A stretch of DNA of 64,000 bases from Sinohyriopsis cumingii. Lineage: Eukaryota > Mollusca > Bivalvia > Unionida > Unionidae. Location: contig CM068835.1 of the NCBI GenBank assembly GCA_028554795.2, positions 35,234,401 through 35,298,400 of the forward strand, read 5' to 3'. Positions 38,101 to 53,100 of this stretch are shown here, one piece after another. The notes under the pieces are model-generated. The model saw nothing but the letters and a program-made list of their open reading frames with translations. It was not told the origin of the DNA and searched no databases. The position numbers and the translations under genes were made by a program. Each line of letters begins with the position of its first letter. Positions within the stretch are counted from its first letter, which is position 1.

Positions 38101-41100
38101 AGACCAGTCAAACTTAAAACCCCAAAAATTTATACAAATGAACATTAAACAAGAGTCCCTTGAAGAGACTAATGCTCCACTGTCTGAAACAAATTGCCAG
38201 GAATTCTAGGTAAGACCATTTCTTCCTTTTAACTGCAGAGTGCTGAAACCATCAATGATATTCTTCAGCAATAAGATTTAGAAATCTTCTGCTCTGGATG
38301 TCAGATTGATACATTTTCATTTAGGGCCTTCAAGATATCAACATAAATCTTCCGGTGGAAAGTCCATGTTGGTACAACTTTCCATTTTAATGACGTACAT
38401 TAACAAAATTTTCAAAATGGTTGCCATGGTGATCTTATTGGATAACAGATTTGCACCATTTCCTTTTAGGATCAACTAGATTTCAACTGAACTCTTCAGG
38501 TGAAAGTACATTCATCCATCTTTAAGAAGTAGCCTCAACAAGAACTTCAAGACTGCCACTGTGACAGCCATATTGGAAGTCAGATCAACACCATTTTTTT
38601 AAAAGACCATCTCGACATAACAAGTCTTTCAGTGAAAACCCCATGCTTATATGGCCATTCATTCAAGAGCAGTGATAACAAGAGTTCAAGAAAGCAAATA
38701 TGGCAACCATTACAGGATGTTGGAACAGCACTATTTTAATTCAGGACCAACTGAACATCATAAGAAGTCATTTAGTTTAAGCACCATGTTGATACAACCA
38801 CGCATTTAGTACGAGTAGCAATATAAGATTTTCAAGATGGCCACTGTCACAGTGGTAGCCAAACTGGATTTAGAAGTGGCACTATTTAGAAACAAACTGA
38901 AATCATAAAAAGTCTTTTGGTGAATCCCAAGGATGGCAAAATTATTTTCATTTCAGAAGTAGAGACAAGAATTTCTGATGGCCACTATTTTGGTAATTGG
39001 ATATCAGACTGATGAAAATCTCATGCTAATAAATTTGCCATTCAGGAGGAGTAGCAATGATAAGATTTTCAAGATGACTGCTGTGGTAGCCATTATGGAT
39101 GTCATAACAGCACTAATTTCATTTAGGACCAACTAGACATAAGTCTTTCTGTGAAAACTTCATGTTGATGCAAATGATTCATGAATAGCAATAACATATT
39201 TGTCAAGATGGCAACTGTGGTGGAGTCATATTGGACATCAGATCAGCACCATTTTCATTTATGACCAACTAGATATTATAAGAAGTCTTCTATTGAAACC
39301 CCATGTCAGTGTAACTTTTTGTTTAGAAGGAGTAACAATTAGAATATTTTTAAAATGGCTGCCATATTGGACAATTGAGATCAACACTATTTTCATTTAG
39401 AAGAAGCCTTTTTGTGAAATCTCAATGTTGAACTGATCATCCATTTAGAAGAAGTAGCGATAACTAGATTTACAATATGTATTGGCGATACTGGATGCAT
39501 GGTTCCCATGCTTTTCTAAATATAAATTTCCAGGTCTTTTCCAGGTTTTTTCCAGGATGAAATTGTTTCAAGGTTAACATATGACCATTACTGAATGGAA
39601 ATAAAGAACATTTTGGATTATAAAACATGCATTTTCCAAGTCTGAAGACGTTTCTCTTTCAAGACTCTCCAAAATGTGTGTCAGAAAAGATGATCATGTA
39701 CAAAACCAGAAAATGAGTCACATTAGACAAATCTGACTATATTCCCATAAACTAGCGCTTAAAGCCATTTCAATGTAACTTTACTTTGATGACCTGCATT
39801 ATATGTTGCTACGTGGAAACAACATACTGAGCATAAATTATTTTGTTTCCTTTCAAACCCTTAATTCTAAAGTATCCTAGAGCAATATATGTGCATGTTA
39901 TATAAAGTAAATATTTCCTATCACATAATAAAAAAAAACAATAAATGCAAAGTATTAGAATCTTATCTTTTAACGAACACAGTTTAACCCTGAATTTATG
40001 TGTGTCAATAAAATCTCAAACAAAATATAATAAAAGGGATGACAATTTCCCCTTTCTCCTGCATTTTATTTAAGATCTGAAACCAATGCTTCAAGCTACA
40101 TATCACTGTGTAATAGTTTTGCACCTAAGTTCAGCTTAGAGATTCAAAATTTTTCTAATCCGGGATTCCTCCGAATATTCAAACCCTATTTTCCACATTT
40201 GGACATTTAGGATGGATATTGGGTTCAGAGCAATTACATATAAAAAATTTGGAATCTGCCACCACCGTAAGATAGTTTACCAGTGGGCCTAGAAAATTTA
40301 AACTATGATGTTTCGACTTATACCTGCATGAAATCGATAGGAAAATTGTAACTTCCCCCAACTTTTATTTAGATGTGCTTTTTATTGGTTTTGTCTCATT
40401 TCCATACATAAACTAGAATATGTATTCATGGAATATGAATGCCCTACTGCTATGCCTGAAAAATCAGTCCTAACTTGAACTTTAGCAGACAGTAAAACTG
40501 ATGGATGGATAAATCTCTTTCATGGTGTGGCCATTACATTCATAATGAGGAAAAAAAGTACAAAATTACCCTGTGGTATACTGAAGTATTTCTTGTGGCT
40601 CGCTCCCACCAAACTTTCTTGTAAAATTCATCACAGACAGGATCTGATATATCCATATCAGATTCATTTTCAGACAGTCCAAGATGTTCCCGAAATAATG
40701 TCCTTCTCAGTGATGAAGCGCAATGACCTGCATTATGTACAACTCCATTCATGCGAACTTCAAACTTTTTTGTATCATTGATTAGAACAGCTATTTCACT
40801 GTCACGTGTGCCAAGCATGCTTCGGTCGTTGATATTAGCTGAGCCAACAATAATGGTGTCATCATCAACAATCATCAACTTACTGTGCACATACACCAGT
40901 TCTGTCACCTATAATAGATACAATATCAATACATAAATCTGAATCAAAGATACATTACCACAAACACATTTCACAGTTTATATACCAAAATTCATTTGAT
41001 ACAATGCTGAGGGTGGACCAAAACTCTTCATACAAACATGCTATTCTGCTCCAAGCCATCTCATAGTATCTTGAATAATGTTGTTTTAGTATCCCCGTTT

Positions 41101-44100
41101 CTATAAAACTTGCACATGCATCATGCCAGTCCCCTATTTTTTCTTCTTATCTCTGCTAAGATGGGGACCATTCTGAATAATGTCTAAAAGTTTTCAACAA
41201 GTTCATCTTCAAATACTTGTGCTAATAATTTGCTACATGGATGCATCAAGAATACCGGTATGTGCATCAATACGAAAACCTTAGAAGTGCACTCTGTAAT
41301 AAAGTTTCCATTGTTTTAAGTCATTCTCTTTTTATAATTTCCTTTATTGACAGGCTGTCAAGTATGGATAGTTTTGAGTGCACTCTGTAATAAAGTATAA
41401 ATTGTTTTAAGTCATTCTATTCTTTTAATTTCTGTTAATGACGGGCTATCAAGTATGAATGGTTCGCCAAAAGACTTTAGCAAACTAGTGATTATTTCTG
41501 CTGAGATACAAATTGTAGCATGTAGTTAAATGTATAAAATTATTGCAAACATAAGGCTTATGTGGGCCTGAGATTGCTCACCAGTCAGATATCTGCTTAC
41601 TGGCCAAATGTTTGAGAAGTTGGGCCCAAAAAATCTAGGTCAGTAGGATGCTTTCTGTAAACATTTCTTCCAATGCTATTGGACGCATTTGTGATGGAAG
41701 CAACTGTTTCAATGTTTATATGTTTGGAATCTTTATCAATATTTGGCAGTCTATATTACCCTCATTTTAAAGGTCTTCAGGATAGGATGCTGTCTATTAA
41801 AGTTGGTCACATTCAGTCCTGACTTTTTGTTTTGAAAAAAAAAATTGTTTTACTGCTTTTAAATCATCATTATTCTGGCAATTTTTGATAGTAGATGAGC
41901 ATCATTTTATATACAAATGAAAGGTCTTGAAGCCAGGATGCTTCTAGACCATTCTAATTTTAGTAACAGTGGCCATATTATATTGCCATCATCTTTATAG
42001 CCACAGAAGTCTTTACTGTTAGAATGCTTTCTTTCAAATTTTTGAGAAAAAGTCATTCTTAGAAAATGTATTCGTTGGGGGTTGAGGGGGTCAAACCAAT
42101 GATGTAATGCTTCTCTGATCACTATTGCATTTGCTTAACTTTCTGGATGGAAATTACCTTTGTCTGTAAAAGAAAATTAAAACCTTTCATTAGTTGTAAC
42201 GTTCTGCAAGTTAGAACTAGAAATAACACAGACCCAGTCAATGGCTCATTTGCATTTGCTGTCCTCTCTTTTAGGGACCCAGACAACTTGTGTGGGACAT
42301 CAAAGCAGGGTGGGAATAGGTAATCTAGTAATAGCAGCAGGTAAGTATTACATCATTAAAATTAACTGTACTCCTCCCACTCCATCACAAAAGAATTCAT
42401 GTCAATATCATTAATCAATATCTGTCACTACTGCCTTGCTGAATTTGCTGGTGTGGAAGGAGGCTGAATAAAAATGAAATACTTTCCCATATGGTTGGAG
42501 TGTCCACTACTGCAAGCTGGCCTCAGCTTGGGTCACTTTTTGTGTGCCACTACTATTGCTACCAAAGAATATATGCCTTTGCTCTGGTGTACCAAGGCTA
42601 AAGGTAGAAATGAGAAGAAGGCATTATGTGACTGCCAAAATGCAGCTCTCATAAAGACGAGTTTGATGTGCCCATAAGGAAGCAAATGTTCAAACTTCGT
42701 GGGCTTTTAACTTCATGAATGAAATATCCCTCACAGTAAGAACTGAATCAATGTTATCTTGTTTGCAAGGATAATCCGTCCAGAAATGGTGGATCCTGAA
42801 TACCAGAAGAACTCTTTTGAGGAATTAAAAGATGATTCATACCCTTTTTTCTCCCTTGGGAAGGGGCTAAAAAAAACTGTAAGGCCCTTAATGGAATCTG
42901 TCCTGATCATCCTCAGCACAAAAATGACTGATATCTCTACATGGAGTGAGACTACCAAAGAAAACCATCAACAGCCAGAATCGCCTCTAAAGACAAGGCA
43001 TGAAGCTTGCTCCTTTATAATGCAAACTCTAAACAGTTACTAAGAACAGATTAAACCAACGATGCATTTGAAAGTGGAAAACTGGTCTCTGCAGCTCAAA
43101 ATACCCGAGATGATCAGAAATATGAAATTCTGAACCAATGGCTGGGCCTTGAGAACTTGAGTGTGCTGGATAAAGCTGCCCTATATCCTGAATAAATGAG
43201 ACCAAACATTCTGTTCTCCAGTAGGAGGGGAAGACAGCCTACCACTGTAAGTTAGTCTGGTTCCCTGAACAGCTATTAGTTTCAATATGAAACCTAGATC
43301 TGAATAAAATAGGGACATGCTGGTATCCAGATTTTACTACAACAATAGAATTTCTGTAATTCTGATGGAGACTGGTCATTTAATACCCTCTCTACTGTAG
43401 TACCTCTTCACTTAACTGCAGCAGATTTCACTGCTGGAAAAGCATAGGGATCCCTATCTGAAGTGAAATGGATATCCTTCTTTATTATAAAGAGGACCCA
43501 CCAATGACTATTATGCTCAACCAGACCTCTAAAAAGGAGTGCTAGGTGACCACCAACAGATGCATGGCAGGCAAAGGTGTGATTCTCTGATGCTGCCTCC
43601 ATCCTTAGGAAAGAGAGATGGGCCCTTAAACTTCCTCTCTGGGCCTTTCTGGTGACTTCATCTAGCCTGGATATGTCCATAAATATTTGGATCAATGATT
43701 AAGAAATAGAAACATTTATGACCTACTCAACTGCCAAAAGCAAAGGGTATGCAAAAAAGGGCACCCAGAAAAAATGTCACAAAAAGGCCTCAAAGCTTAT
43801 GCAGTGTCTAAATATACAATATACTTTAGCAACATGGATAAACGGATTCAAATTGCTGAAAATGTGTGGGACGCAAGAAAATGCATGTATATCTGAGAGC
43901 ATAACAGAATTCAACCAAATACAAATGACATATGTAATAAAGAGGAATGGTACTGTGAATAGATGAAGGAGGTAGGGAACAGACTGGATCAGTTTTCTTT
44001 CTAGTTCTGACTTCTAGAACTTTCTATCTAACAAGAGGATGGAATGTTCTTATACAGATGAAGGTAATTTCCATTCCGGAAAGGTATGCAACACAACAAT

Positions 44101-47100
44101 GACAAGTAATTTATTACTCATACTGAAAGTCATTTAAAGGATGTTCCAATATAGTAATGGTGGTCATATGTGATGCAGGGCTCTCAAGAACACAGAGTCT
44201 GGCATCAAATAAGCACTAAAGCTTCAGAGAAAGCTTAGTTCTTATCCATACACACATATGATCCAGCTCAATTTCCCCATCACACACCCCTTTAAGATCA
44301 TCTGTAAAGATGCTCCCAGGATTTTGTCATAAGGAGGGATTTCCCCCTTGTCACCAAAATAAGGGGTAGTAGGAAAAAATGGTGGGGGGGAAGGAAATGG
44401 ACATAGTTTAATATTTACCTAACACTTAAATATCCTCCTTTTCTGCTACTTTCTCCACTCTGTTAGGGCACCATCAAAGTCAAGATCTTTAAATGATGTC
44501 CCCACTAGATGAATAAGCATCAGTGTATTTATTGTTTCTGAGCTCAATCAGCTCCTAAGCTGTGTGTGTATACTGTTCTGTGCTAAGAATCCCCTTTCAC
44601 AGTCTGCTGTCTAAAGGGGCATATGCATAGCTAACTTTGCCAGTTTCAACAAGTTTGGAAACTGTTCCTTATGGTTGTTATTTACTATTTTCCACAGCTC
44701 AAAGGGATTGTCTCTTGGATATCTCCTCTCCAAAATAAGATTTTTTACTCTCAGGAATGCTCCCAATGTCTCACTTTCTTTAATCAGTTGTTTGCTGACT
44801 ACTGTTCTAGCTTTCTTACTAGCTCCATAATGCTTTATTAGGGTCTTAAGTCCTTCAATGTCATAGTCCGCCAGTTAATCTTTGCTAAGAAATGAGTCCT
44901 CTAAGGCCAAGTAAATGGAAATTTGTTGCAACAGATGTATTTTCTGAAGGAAACCTCTGCTTTTTTTAATGTTTTATGCCTTCAATGAAATCTTTGCTAA
45001 TTGCTTCAAATTATGATTTCACAGAAATCGCATCCTTTTCCTCTGTACCTAATTTAATACCTTGCAAGGTGATGATCACATTTCCACTCTTGTCCTTATC
45101 AGACTTTAGTTTGTTCTGCAATTCTTGCAGATAAATATCCTTTCCAGACTTAGCCCTGTCAAGAGTTGCAATAAATCCATCAAGTACTTGTTGATCAGCT
45201 GAAATATCAAGTTGTGTCTTCTGAAAAACCATAGTTAAGGCAGCAAGTGATGAAATCATACTCATGCGAAGATACAGTACCATAACAAACTTGTAGCAGG
45301 TGAGCTGTAGAAATAGTCCCTTACATTTCTTACTATAACTTTTGTGTTTCTCAAAGTAAGTGACTAGTGGTTTCCAAGACTGGAAAACAGCTTCCATTGT
45401 ACCATAAAAAGCCAGCCACCTTATGTTATAAACTTCTTTCACTGAGTACTGGGAGGAATTTAGAACATCTTGAAGTTTCTTCAATTCCACAGTCCTTGAA
45501 GAAGATTTACTGAAATAACGAAGTAAGTCTCTGATTACCTCTTAAAATATTGTCTTCAAGTAAGTTACTTTTTCTGCAGCTCTAGATGAAGATAAATTAA
45601 GCCTGTGTGCCATGCAATGAACAGCAATACAGTGAGGGTTCATCTGTTTAATTTTTGTTGCTACACCAATTTTCAACCCTGTCATGATTGATACTCCATC
45701 ACTGCCAAAAGCAACGACCTTCTCCACAGAAATGCCTCATCTTATATAAATTTGGATAACAAACCAAACAAGATCTCTGCTGTTGCAGTAACGTCCTTCC
45801 CTTCAAGGTTTCCAAGAAACAATGTTTCTGCATCTAAAATGTCAATGACAACTTTGCCATACTCAACAAGTTATTTCTTCACAGATATGTCTGTTACTTT
45901 CATCAATAATTATTGTTACAAATTCACTTTTTTGAATTTTTTTTTACTATGTCAGCCTGAATAACTTGGGCACCATCGTGACTCATAGGTGGCTTCGTTG
46001 CCAACTTTGAGAGATGAATGTGCATCACACCCTTTCGCTGCAATTTCAATAGAGAAGGGTACTTTGAAATAGAAAAGTTTTCAAAGGTGGTAAATTATGC
46101 TGTCCTCATCGCACACATAACTGCACTAGATTTTTCACACTCTTCTTTTAAAACATTGGAGGCAGCAGTTTCGATGTTGGACTTGAGTACATTAACCCTT
46201 AATGCCTGCACATGGTCATGTGACTAGGCATGTCGTATAAGAGCTGATGTCCTAAAATGCAAACTGCCAATTTCCAATGTAAAAGGGTTACTTTTCCCAC
46301 AAGTTTTGTAAATATCCCAGAACATACCTCCTGTTTTTGAGTTGTGTTGTAATCATTTGTACACCGACAACCAAGAATTCTGAAACTTTGCTGCACATTT
46401 TCGTTTCTTTTTTGGTAGTACATCTAACTTGGCATGATCTGATGTTGTTGATGAAATATTGTCCATTTCACGCGAAACACCACTACCTTCTTCACTCTTC
46501 CACTAACTTACCACATTTCCACCACCACTAACCTGACGTTGAAAATAATCAGTGATCTCACATTCCGCCATGGTATTTCCCTTTCTGGAAATGGACCAAA
46601 GTTCGCGCATGTGCAATTGGAAGGAAAAGGAATCAACTGCAGAACCCCTATTGGACACGCACGCTTTTGGCTATGAATAATTAGTGGAATTTCCAATTAT
46701 CCTTTTGCATTAAAGTACATCTGCAGGCATTGGAATCGAAGAGGTATGGTGATAAACAAAAACTTACTTTCGAATTTTATTTTATTTTTCAATCAATAAT
46801 CAAAGAATTGTTTTTTGTATACTGTCGCGCAGAGTACATTGTTATGTGCATGACTTTCAACAAATTTGCAGGAGTTTTTGTGCATCGTCGGTTCCCAAGT
46901 GCGTGAATTCGTACAAAATTTGCAAAAATCATGTGATTGTGCAACCTGGGAGCATCTCTGCATCTGTACTGCCAATGATGTGTGTACTATGACAGCATAC
47001 CCAAACATGCAGCTAGTGAATGAGTGAATCCTTAAGTGAGTGAGCTGGCTGACATCTTGCTTGAGAGGTAAGTTATCTTACACTTGTTATATGTGTGTTG

Positions 47101-50100
47101 GGGATGGAGAGATTTTTTTTCTTCATGGAAATAATGTGCTTCTGAACAAGAAACTCAAAAATTTAGAGTACATTTAATTAAGTTTCAATTATAATATTTT
47201 CTTGTAGTTAAACAATAACATATAGATAAAAGATAAAACAATAAAATCTAAAATTGCCTAAAGTTTTACCATTATTTATATACATATAAAGGTAGTGTCC
47301 CCAATTTTTCTGCAAATTGTTGATCAGTTAGTATGTAGTTAATGAAATAAATGAAAAACAAGCTAACAAGAAGCCACTGGCAAAGTTGTAGATTTTCCAG
47401 ACTGCAGACCTGCCAACCCTGACGAGTCCATTTCAGTAAGTCAGTTGATTTTTTTCCGTATGTTTGATCAGTTTTCAGTAATGTGTAACAAAATACCATA
47501 AACTTTTATTGTAAAGCTGGAAAATGTAATTAAAAGTTCAGTATTCAGAATGTGCAGCGACAATAAACATTATATTCAACTGAAAAGTTTGTAAAGTATG
47601 CGTAGACTTTATATACTACTAGTATAGTTGCACAAATTTTGTTCCCAAACCCTATGGAGCTCAATGGCTTGTTGCTCTCTCAAATTGATGTAATTGTTGG
47701 AAATTCTTTTTTCCATTTCATCTGACGACGGCAATTATATTTTCTGCCATGAGTCATACTCAAATTGGCACGCGTGATGTCCAGTGAACATAACTGTGTC
47801 CCTTCCAGCTTTTATTCACAAGAATCTGAATATTCCTTTTTATTTTTCTGTGTTAATTACTAAAACTTTTCAAGAGGCTTATTACTGGATACAATTTTTA
47901 AAAAGAATTTTATGATCAATAGTTTAATCATGTAGACGCTTTGTATGAACAAAAATGTGCAGTTTAAGCATCTGATCTCCTGCTGTAAAGTTAGTCTGGT
48001 TCCCTGACCATTTTCACTACTTCTAATATGAAACCCAGATCCAAATCAAACACGGATGAACAAATTTTACGGATTTTTCGGCAATGATCATTTATCCATA
48101 GTTTTTGCATGTATAAGTCTGTATTTTAAGGGTAAATTTCTTAAGACTTGCGGCAAAATCGAAAAAGTTGGCAGGTCTGAGATTGTGGTTATGAGTCCTA
48201 GAAAAGGGCAGGCAACTCTAACCCTGGGAGCTGTTGCTGTTGTTGCTGTTGCTGTGGGTTTAACGCCATTTTTCAGCACACGATAGGCTATACATGGCGG
48301 CCAGTATTAATGGTGGAGGAAGAACCCGGGAAAACTCCGGAAAGAACCACCGACCCACGAGAAGCTACTGGCAAGCTTTCTCACATACCCACATTGGCCG
48401 AATCCAAGACTCGAACCCACGCAGGCAGAGGTGAGATGGCAGTGATCCGTAATGGAGTGCGCTTTAGACCACTCGGACTCTGGGAGCTGAGAGTCCTGGA
48501 CTCCTAAAAGATTCTGCTGAGTCATGGCATCATTGATACAAAACTTCTAATGCTTTCATGCCAGAAAGCTTTCTGTGAAATTTGGGCAAATTCTGTTAAA
48601 CTGCTTCTGTTAAGCAGTCACTGATATTTTTTATTTTTTATTTTAATAACAGTGGCCATATTTGATGGCAGATTAGAATTATTTGCACAAATTTGAAAGC
48701 TCTTAGTGCCCCGAAATGATTTGTTAGGTTTGATCATAATTCTGTTAAGCATTTTTTTTACAATCATGAATTCATTTAAAGGTTTTTGTGTCAGAATAAT
48801 AGTGACCATATCTGACAGCAAATCAACATCATTTGTACAGAATTAAAAGTCTTGTAAAGCAGAATTACTTCCATCAAATTCTGTCAAGTCGTTTTTGAGA
48901 AGTCATTTAAATGGTTTTATTTTTTTGTGGCAGTGGACATATTTTGGAAAGCAAATTTGTGTCATCTGTTCAAACTCTGAAAACTCTCTATACCAGGACA
49001 CTTTTAAATTTTGGTCAAATTCTGTTAAGCAGTTTTTGAGAAGTGTAAGGTTTTCTTTTCACTTTTAGGAATTGTGGCCTTATCTGAAGGTAGATCAGCA
49101 TTAATTATGAAATATTGAAAGCCCTTGGCAACAGGATGCTTTTCTGTCAAATCTGGTCACATTCTATGGAGTAATTCAGAGAAGCACCAGGTAAATAAAA
49201 TTTCATCTAATTTTGTAATGGTGACCATACATGATGGCAGACTGACACCATTTGATAAACCTGAAATTCTTCTATGTCAGGATGCTTTCTGTCACATTTA
49301 GTCTAATTACATCAAGTAGTTTTTCCCCCCCAAAAAACATTTAAAGCTTTTGTGATGTTTGTAGCAGTATGTCAGCATCAACTGTATGAAGCTTAAAAGC
49401 CTGAACCAAGGATGTTGTCTACCAAGCTTGGTTGAAATTAGTTAAGTCATTTTTGAGAACTTGGAACTAGAAAGTGCTGATTGACATTATCACAAAAAAT
49501 GGAAATTTTCATTTAGAAAATAACAAAACTTGGGGATTTCATTTATCTTTTATTATTATTATCAATATTATTATTATTATTACAGTTCAGAAATCTTCTA
49601 CGTATTTATACTGATGGTAAAATCCACATCTAAAAATGGGAAATAAACCAGATTTTAAAAGCCTCTCGAGGGTCGGTGGTTCTTTCCAGGGTTTTGCTGG
49701 GTTCTTCCTCCACTATTAATACTGACTACCATGTATAACCTATCGTGTGCTGAAAAATGGTGTTAAACCCTACAACAACAACAACAACAACCAGATTTTA
49801 AATAGTAATAAGCAAGTTGTACTCACCAGGCGTCCCCGTAGCTCTGCATGGGTCCTTAACCCACAGAAACATATGTATTTATTTGGATCATCAACTGGAA
49901 ATAATCATAAATAAATCTTTAATAATTCATTAAATATTCCATGACTTCATTTTTTCCCCCTAAAGGTACAGTTACAAAAAAACTGGTATTTGAATATGTG
50001 GATGTTGCTAATATGTCTCTTGTGTGTAGATGTGGAAAACATTTCATGGGATGTGAAACAACTATAAAATCCAAAAGAAGTATTACACCAGTAATAAATA

Positions 50101-53100
50101 ATGAATTTACAAGCATACAATGATGTACTACATCACAAATCTTCACAGTTTCAATTTAAAATTAATTTAAGCTCCTATATCTCTGAAAGGACTAATATCT
50201 CCCTTTCTCCTCCACATCCAAGTTCTACACTTCAAGTTTCAAATCCATCTCAAATCTTATCCTAAAGTATAAAGTCTTTCTTAAGACTGGTATGGGACCT
50301 ACAACATCACACATACATACACAAATGACTAAAATCATGTTCTTGTTAAAGTTATACTGGACAAAGATACTGAAACCTTGCGATTTAGGATGTGTGTGTG
50401 CGTGTTCTGGATTTTTAATGTAGCTTTAACACTTTTCCATCATAGAGCTAAGTACTGGGGCATCATGCTGCAGACATGTAGCAATGTTTCCCACCTAGAC
50501 ACATTATCCTGACACCAGGCAGACCAGTCCTAACACTAACCTCTTAATGCTGAACACCAAGTCAGGAAGCTACTAGTACCATCATTTTAAGTAAGTCTTT
50601 GGTGTGACTTGGCCAGGGTGCAAATCTGCAACCTCTCAAATCTGAGCTGGACATTCTAACTACTAGGCCACTGGAGCAGTTGATTTAGGATACTAGTCAT
50701 CTGACTTACCATCACCCATTTATCACTTTAATTTCCTCAACTGATACCATTTGTTGGTGACTGTATGAAGTTAATCAACTTTATCAAAACTTAATTACCA
50801 TGTACACTTGCTTAAAAGATGAGTGAAACTGCAAACAAAGACCATGATCTGCCTTAGCATACTGCACCTGGAGATAAAGGTCAAAGCTATGTGTTTTAAT
50901 GATTACCAATGACAAACTGCAAAGACCCAGATCTGCTGGCACATGTAACAGCAGATTTGGGTCTTAAAGTTTGCAACTGGACTCGACTTATAAGAAAGTA
51001 CATATGGTAGTTTTGCACATTGTTAATGGGCACTATTTGTCTTAGATATTATTGTTGTTATGGGGTTTACTGCCATTTTTCAGCACAAGATAGGCTATAC
51101 ATGGTGGCCAGTATAAATGGTGGAGGACAAACCAGGGAAAACACTGGAAAGAACCACCAACCCATGAGACGCTACTGGCAAGCTTTCTCACATACCCACA
51201 CTAGCCGAGCTTGAGACTTGAACCCATGCAGACAGAGGTGAGATGGCAGTAATCTGTAACAGTGAGCAATTTAGACCATTCGGCCACTGGGGGCCCTCTT
51301 GTCTTAGAAGAATGAATATATATGCATAGGGTTTGACAGCATGCCAGTGTAGTACACACTATAGTGTTTTTAAAATTCAGACACAAAAATGTGACAAAAA
51401 AAACTAAAGAAAAAAATGCTGAGAAGATAAAAAATTTCAAATAAACATAAATATGTCCTAAAAGATAAATGGTGATAATATTAAAATTCTTTTAAAGGTA
51501 TATAAAATATAAGATGAAGATAAAAAAATACAAAATTCATAAAATATACAGTCAAAATCTGTTACATAAACAGCATTCATTTAAAAAGACCAAGATTACT
51601 GTGCTACAGCATCAGAAAGCTTATCAAGAAAACAGAATAAGCTGATTTATATACTATCAAACAAAAGTCACCATAATGAATCTTCCATTCAGAAATGAGT
51701 GACTGGAGGGCAACACATGCTGTTTTAAATGGCTTTTCATAACTCTCAGTACCAATGTGACTTGGCAGCCAACAGTACAGACTAATTTCCAGACTGTATG
51801 ATCAAATCATCTTTCTGTAAGTTCTGGGAAATTAATAGCTTGTCAAATTTGAAGTTCTGCAAGGATTTTAGTGTGAAAAAGGAATCTGAATAGATTATGA
51901 AATTTGTTTCTTAACAGTTTTGATCTAATTCAAAGGTCTGAATACGATTTTAATTTCCATGATAACGATGGAAGCTATTATCTGGTAAGTGGTTCAAGAT
52001 GGTTCTATGAGGTATTGTAACAGCAGCTATAACCATGTCCCTTTCTTTCGATCTGTCTCTATTCTGGGACTTGTGACCTTGACAGAAGGCTCCGATTTTA
52101 TTGAATTAACACTGAAATTTGAGAAGATTTGTAATGGCAAAGATCAAATAATGTTTTGAAGGGTTGTAATAATAAAGAAGGTAATATGTGAATGGAGAAT
52201 TCTGTCATATTAACATTTTCACTGCTTGCAGATCAGGACTAATTCACAGTTTAAAGGTGGAATGAATTTCTGTTTGTACAAGGCTTTGTATTATGGGACT
52301 AAAGACAGCATATAAAATAAAAAACCATGATACTACTAGTTTAACAAAATGAATTAATGTAACCTTATTTCTAAGGAATAATATTTGTGCTTAACCTTGT
52401 GCTATATAATGTACATCCCACCTTTCTTCCGTAGTTGTGTCAAGATGGCATTGGGTCCCTTTGACATTGATACATAATTCCAATGTGTCACTGCCCGAAT
52501 TGAATATGCCCCCTGCTCACCAATGTCTCCCTCAAAAGCGGGCAAGAGAGGGAGCACCACATATACTCGAAATGTCTCACGATTCCTATGAAAATTAAAC
52601 ATTACAGTCTTAGTTGTATAAATCACTGCTTAAAAAGCCATGCCTTATTTTTAAATGTTGTCTTGAGAGTTGACACTCGACTCAGATGCATGTATTCATA
52701 GTTTGCAAAGTAAAAGGTAATAGGGCCATTGTTATGTACATTTGATTTAATTTACTTGTTTGTAAGTTTTAAATTCTTTTTATATTTAATTTCATTACTA
52801 GTCAAAGTAATGTAATTTTGTTTAATAGGAATTTGATATTTACCAGAAATTAGTCTGCCCTGATTGTTTAGTCATAAACACAAACTGTGTATCTTTTGCT
52901 GACCTAGTTCCTGGCCTTGATTGAGAAGCAAGTAAACAACTTCTTTTTTTAATCTTTTTTTATTGTGAGATACGTAGAGCGAGATTGAGGCTGTACCGGA
53001 ATATGTGACCTTACACATGTAAATAGCTTCTAAAGCATTCTGGAATGTGATCACGTGACACTCATATGTGTATCTGTTTTGTGCACTGACTGTATAACCT

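Noticed and set aside
42759..43043. 94-residue plus-strand open frame in a PLD intron
   Set aside because: No domain, no splice pattern and no repeat of the frame elsewhere; cannot be supported beyond chance.
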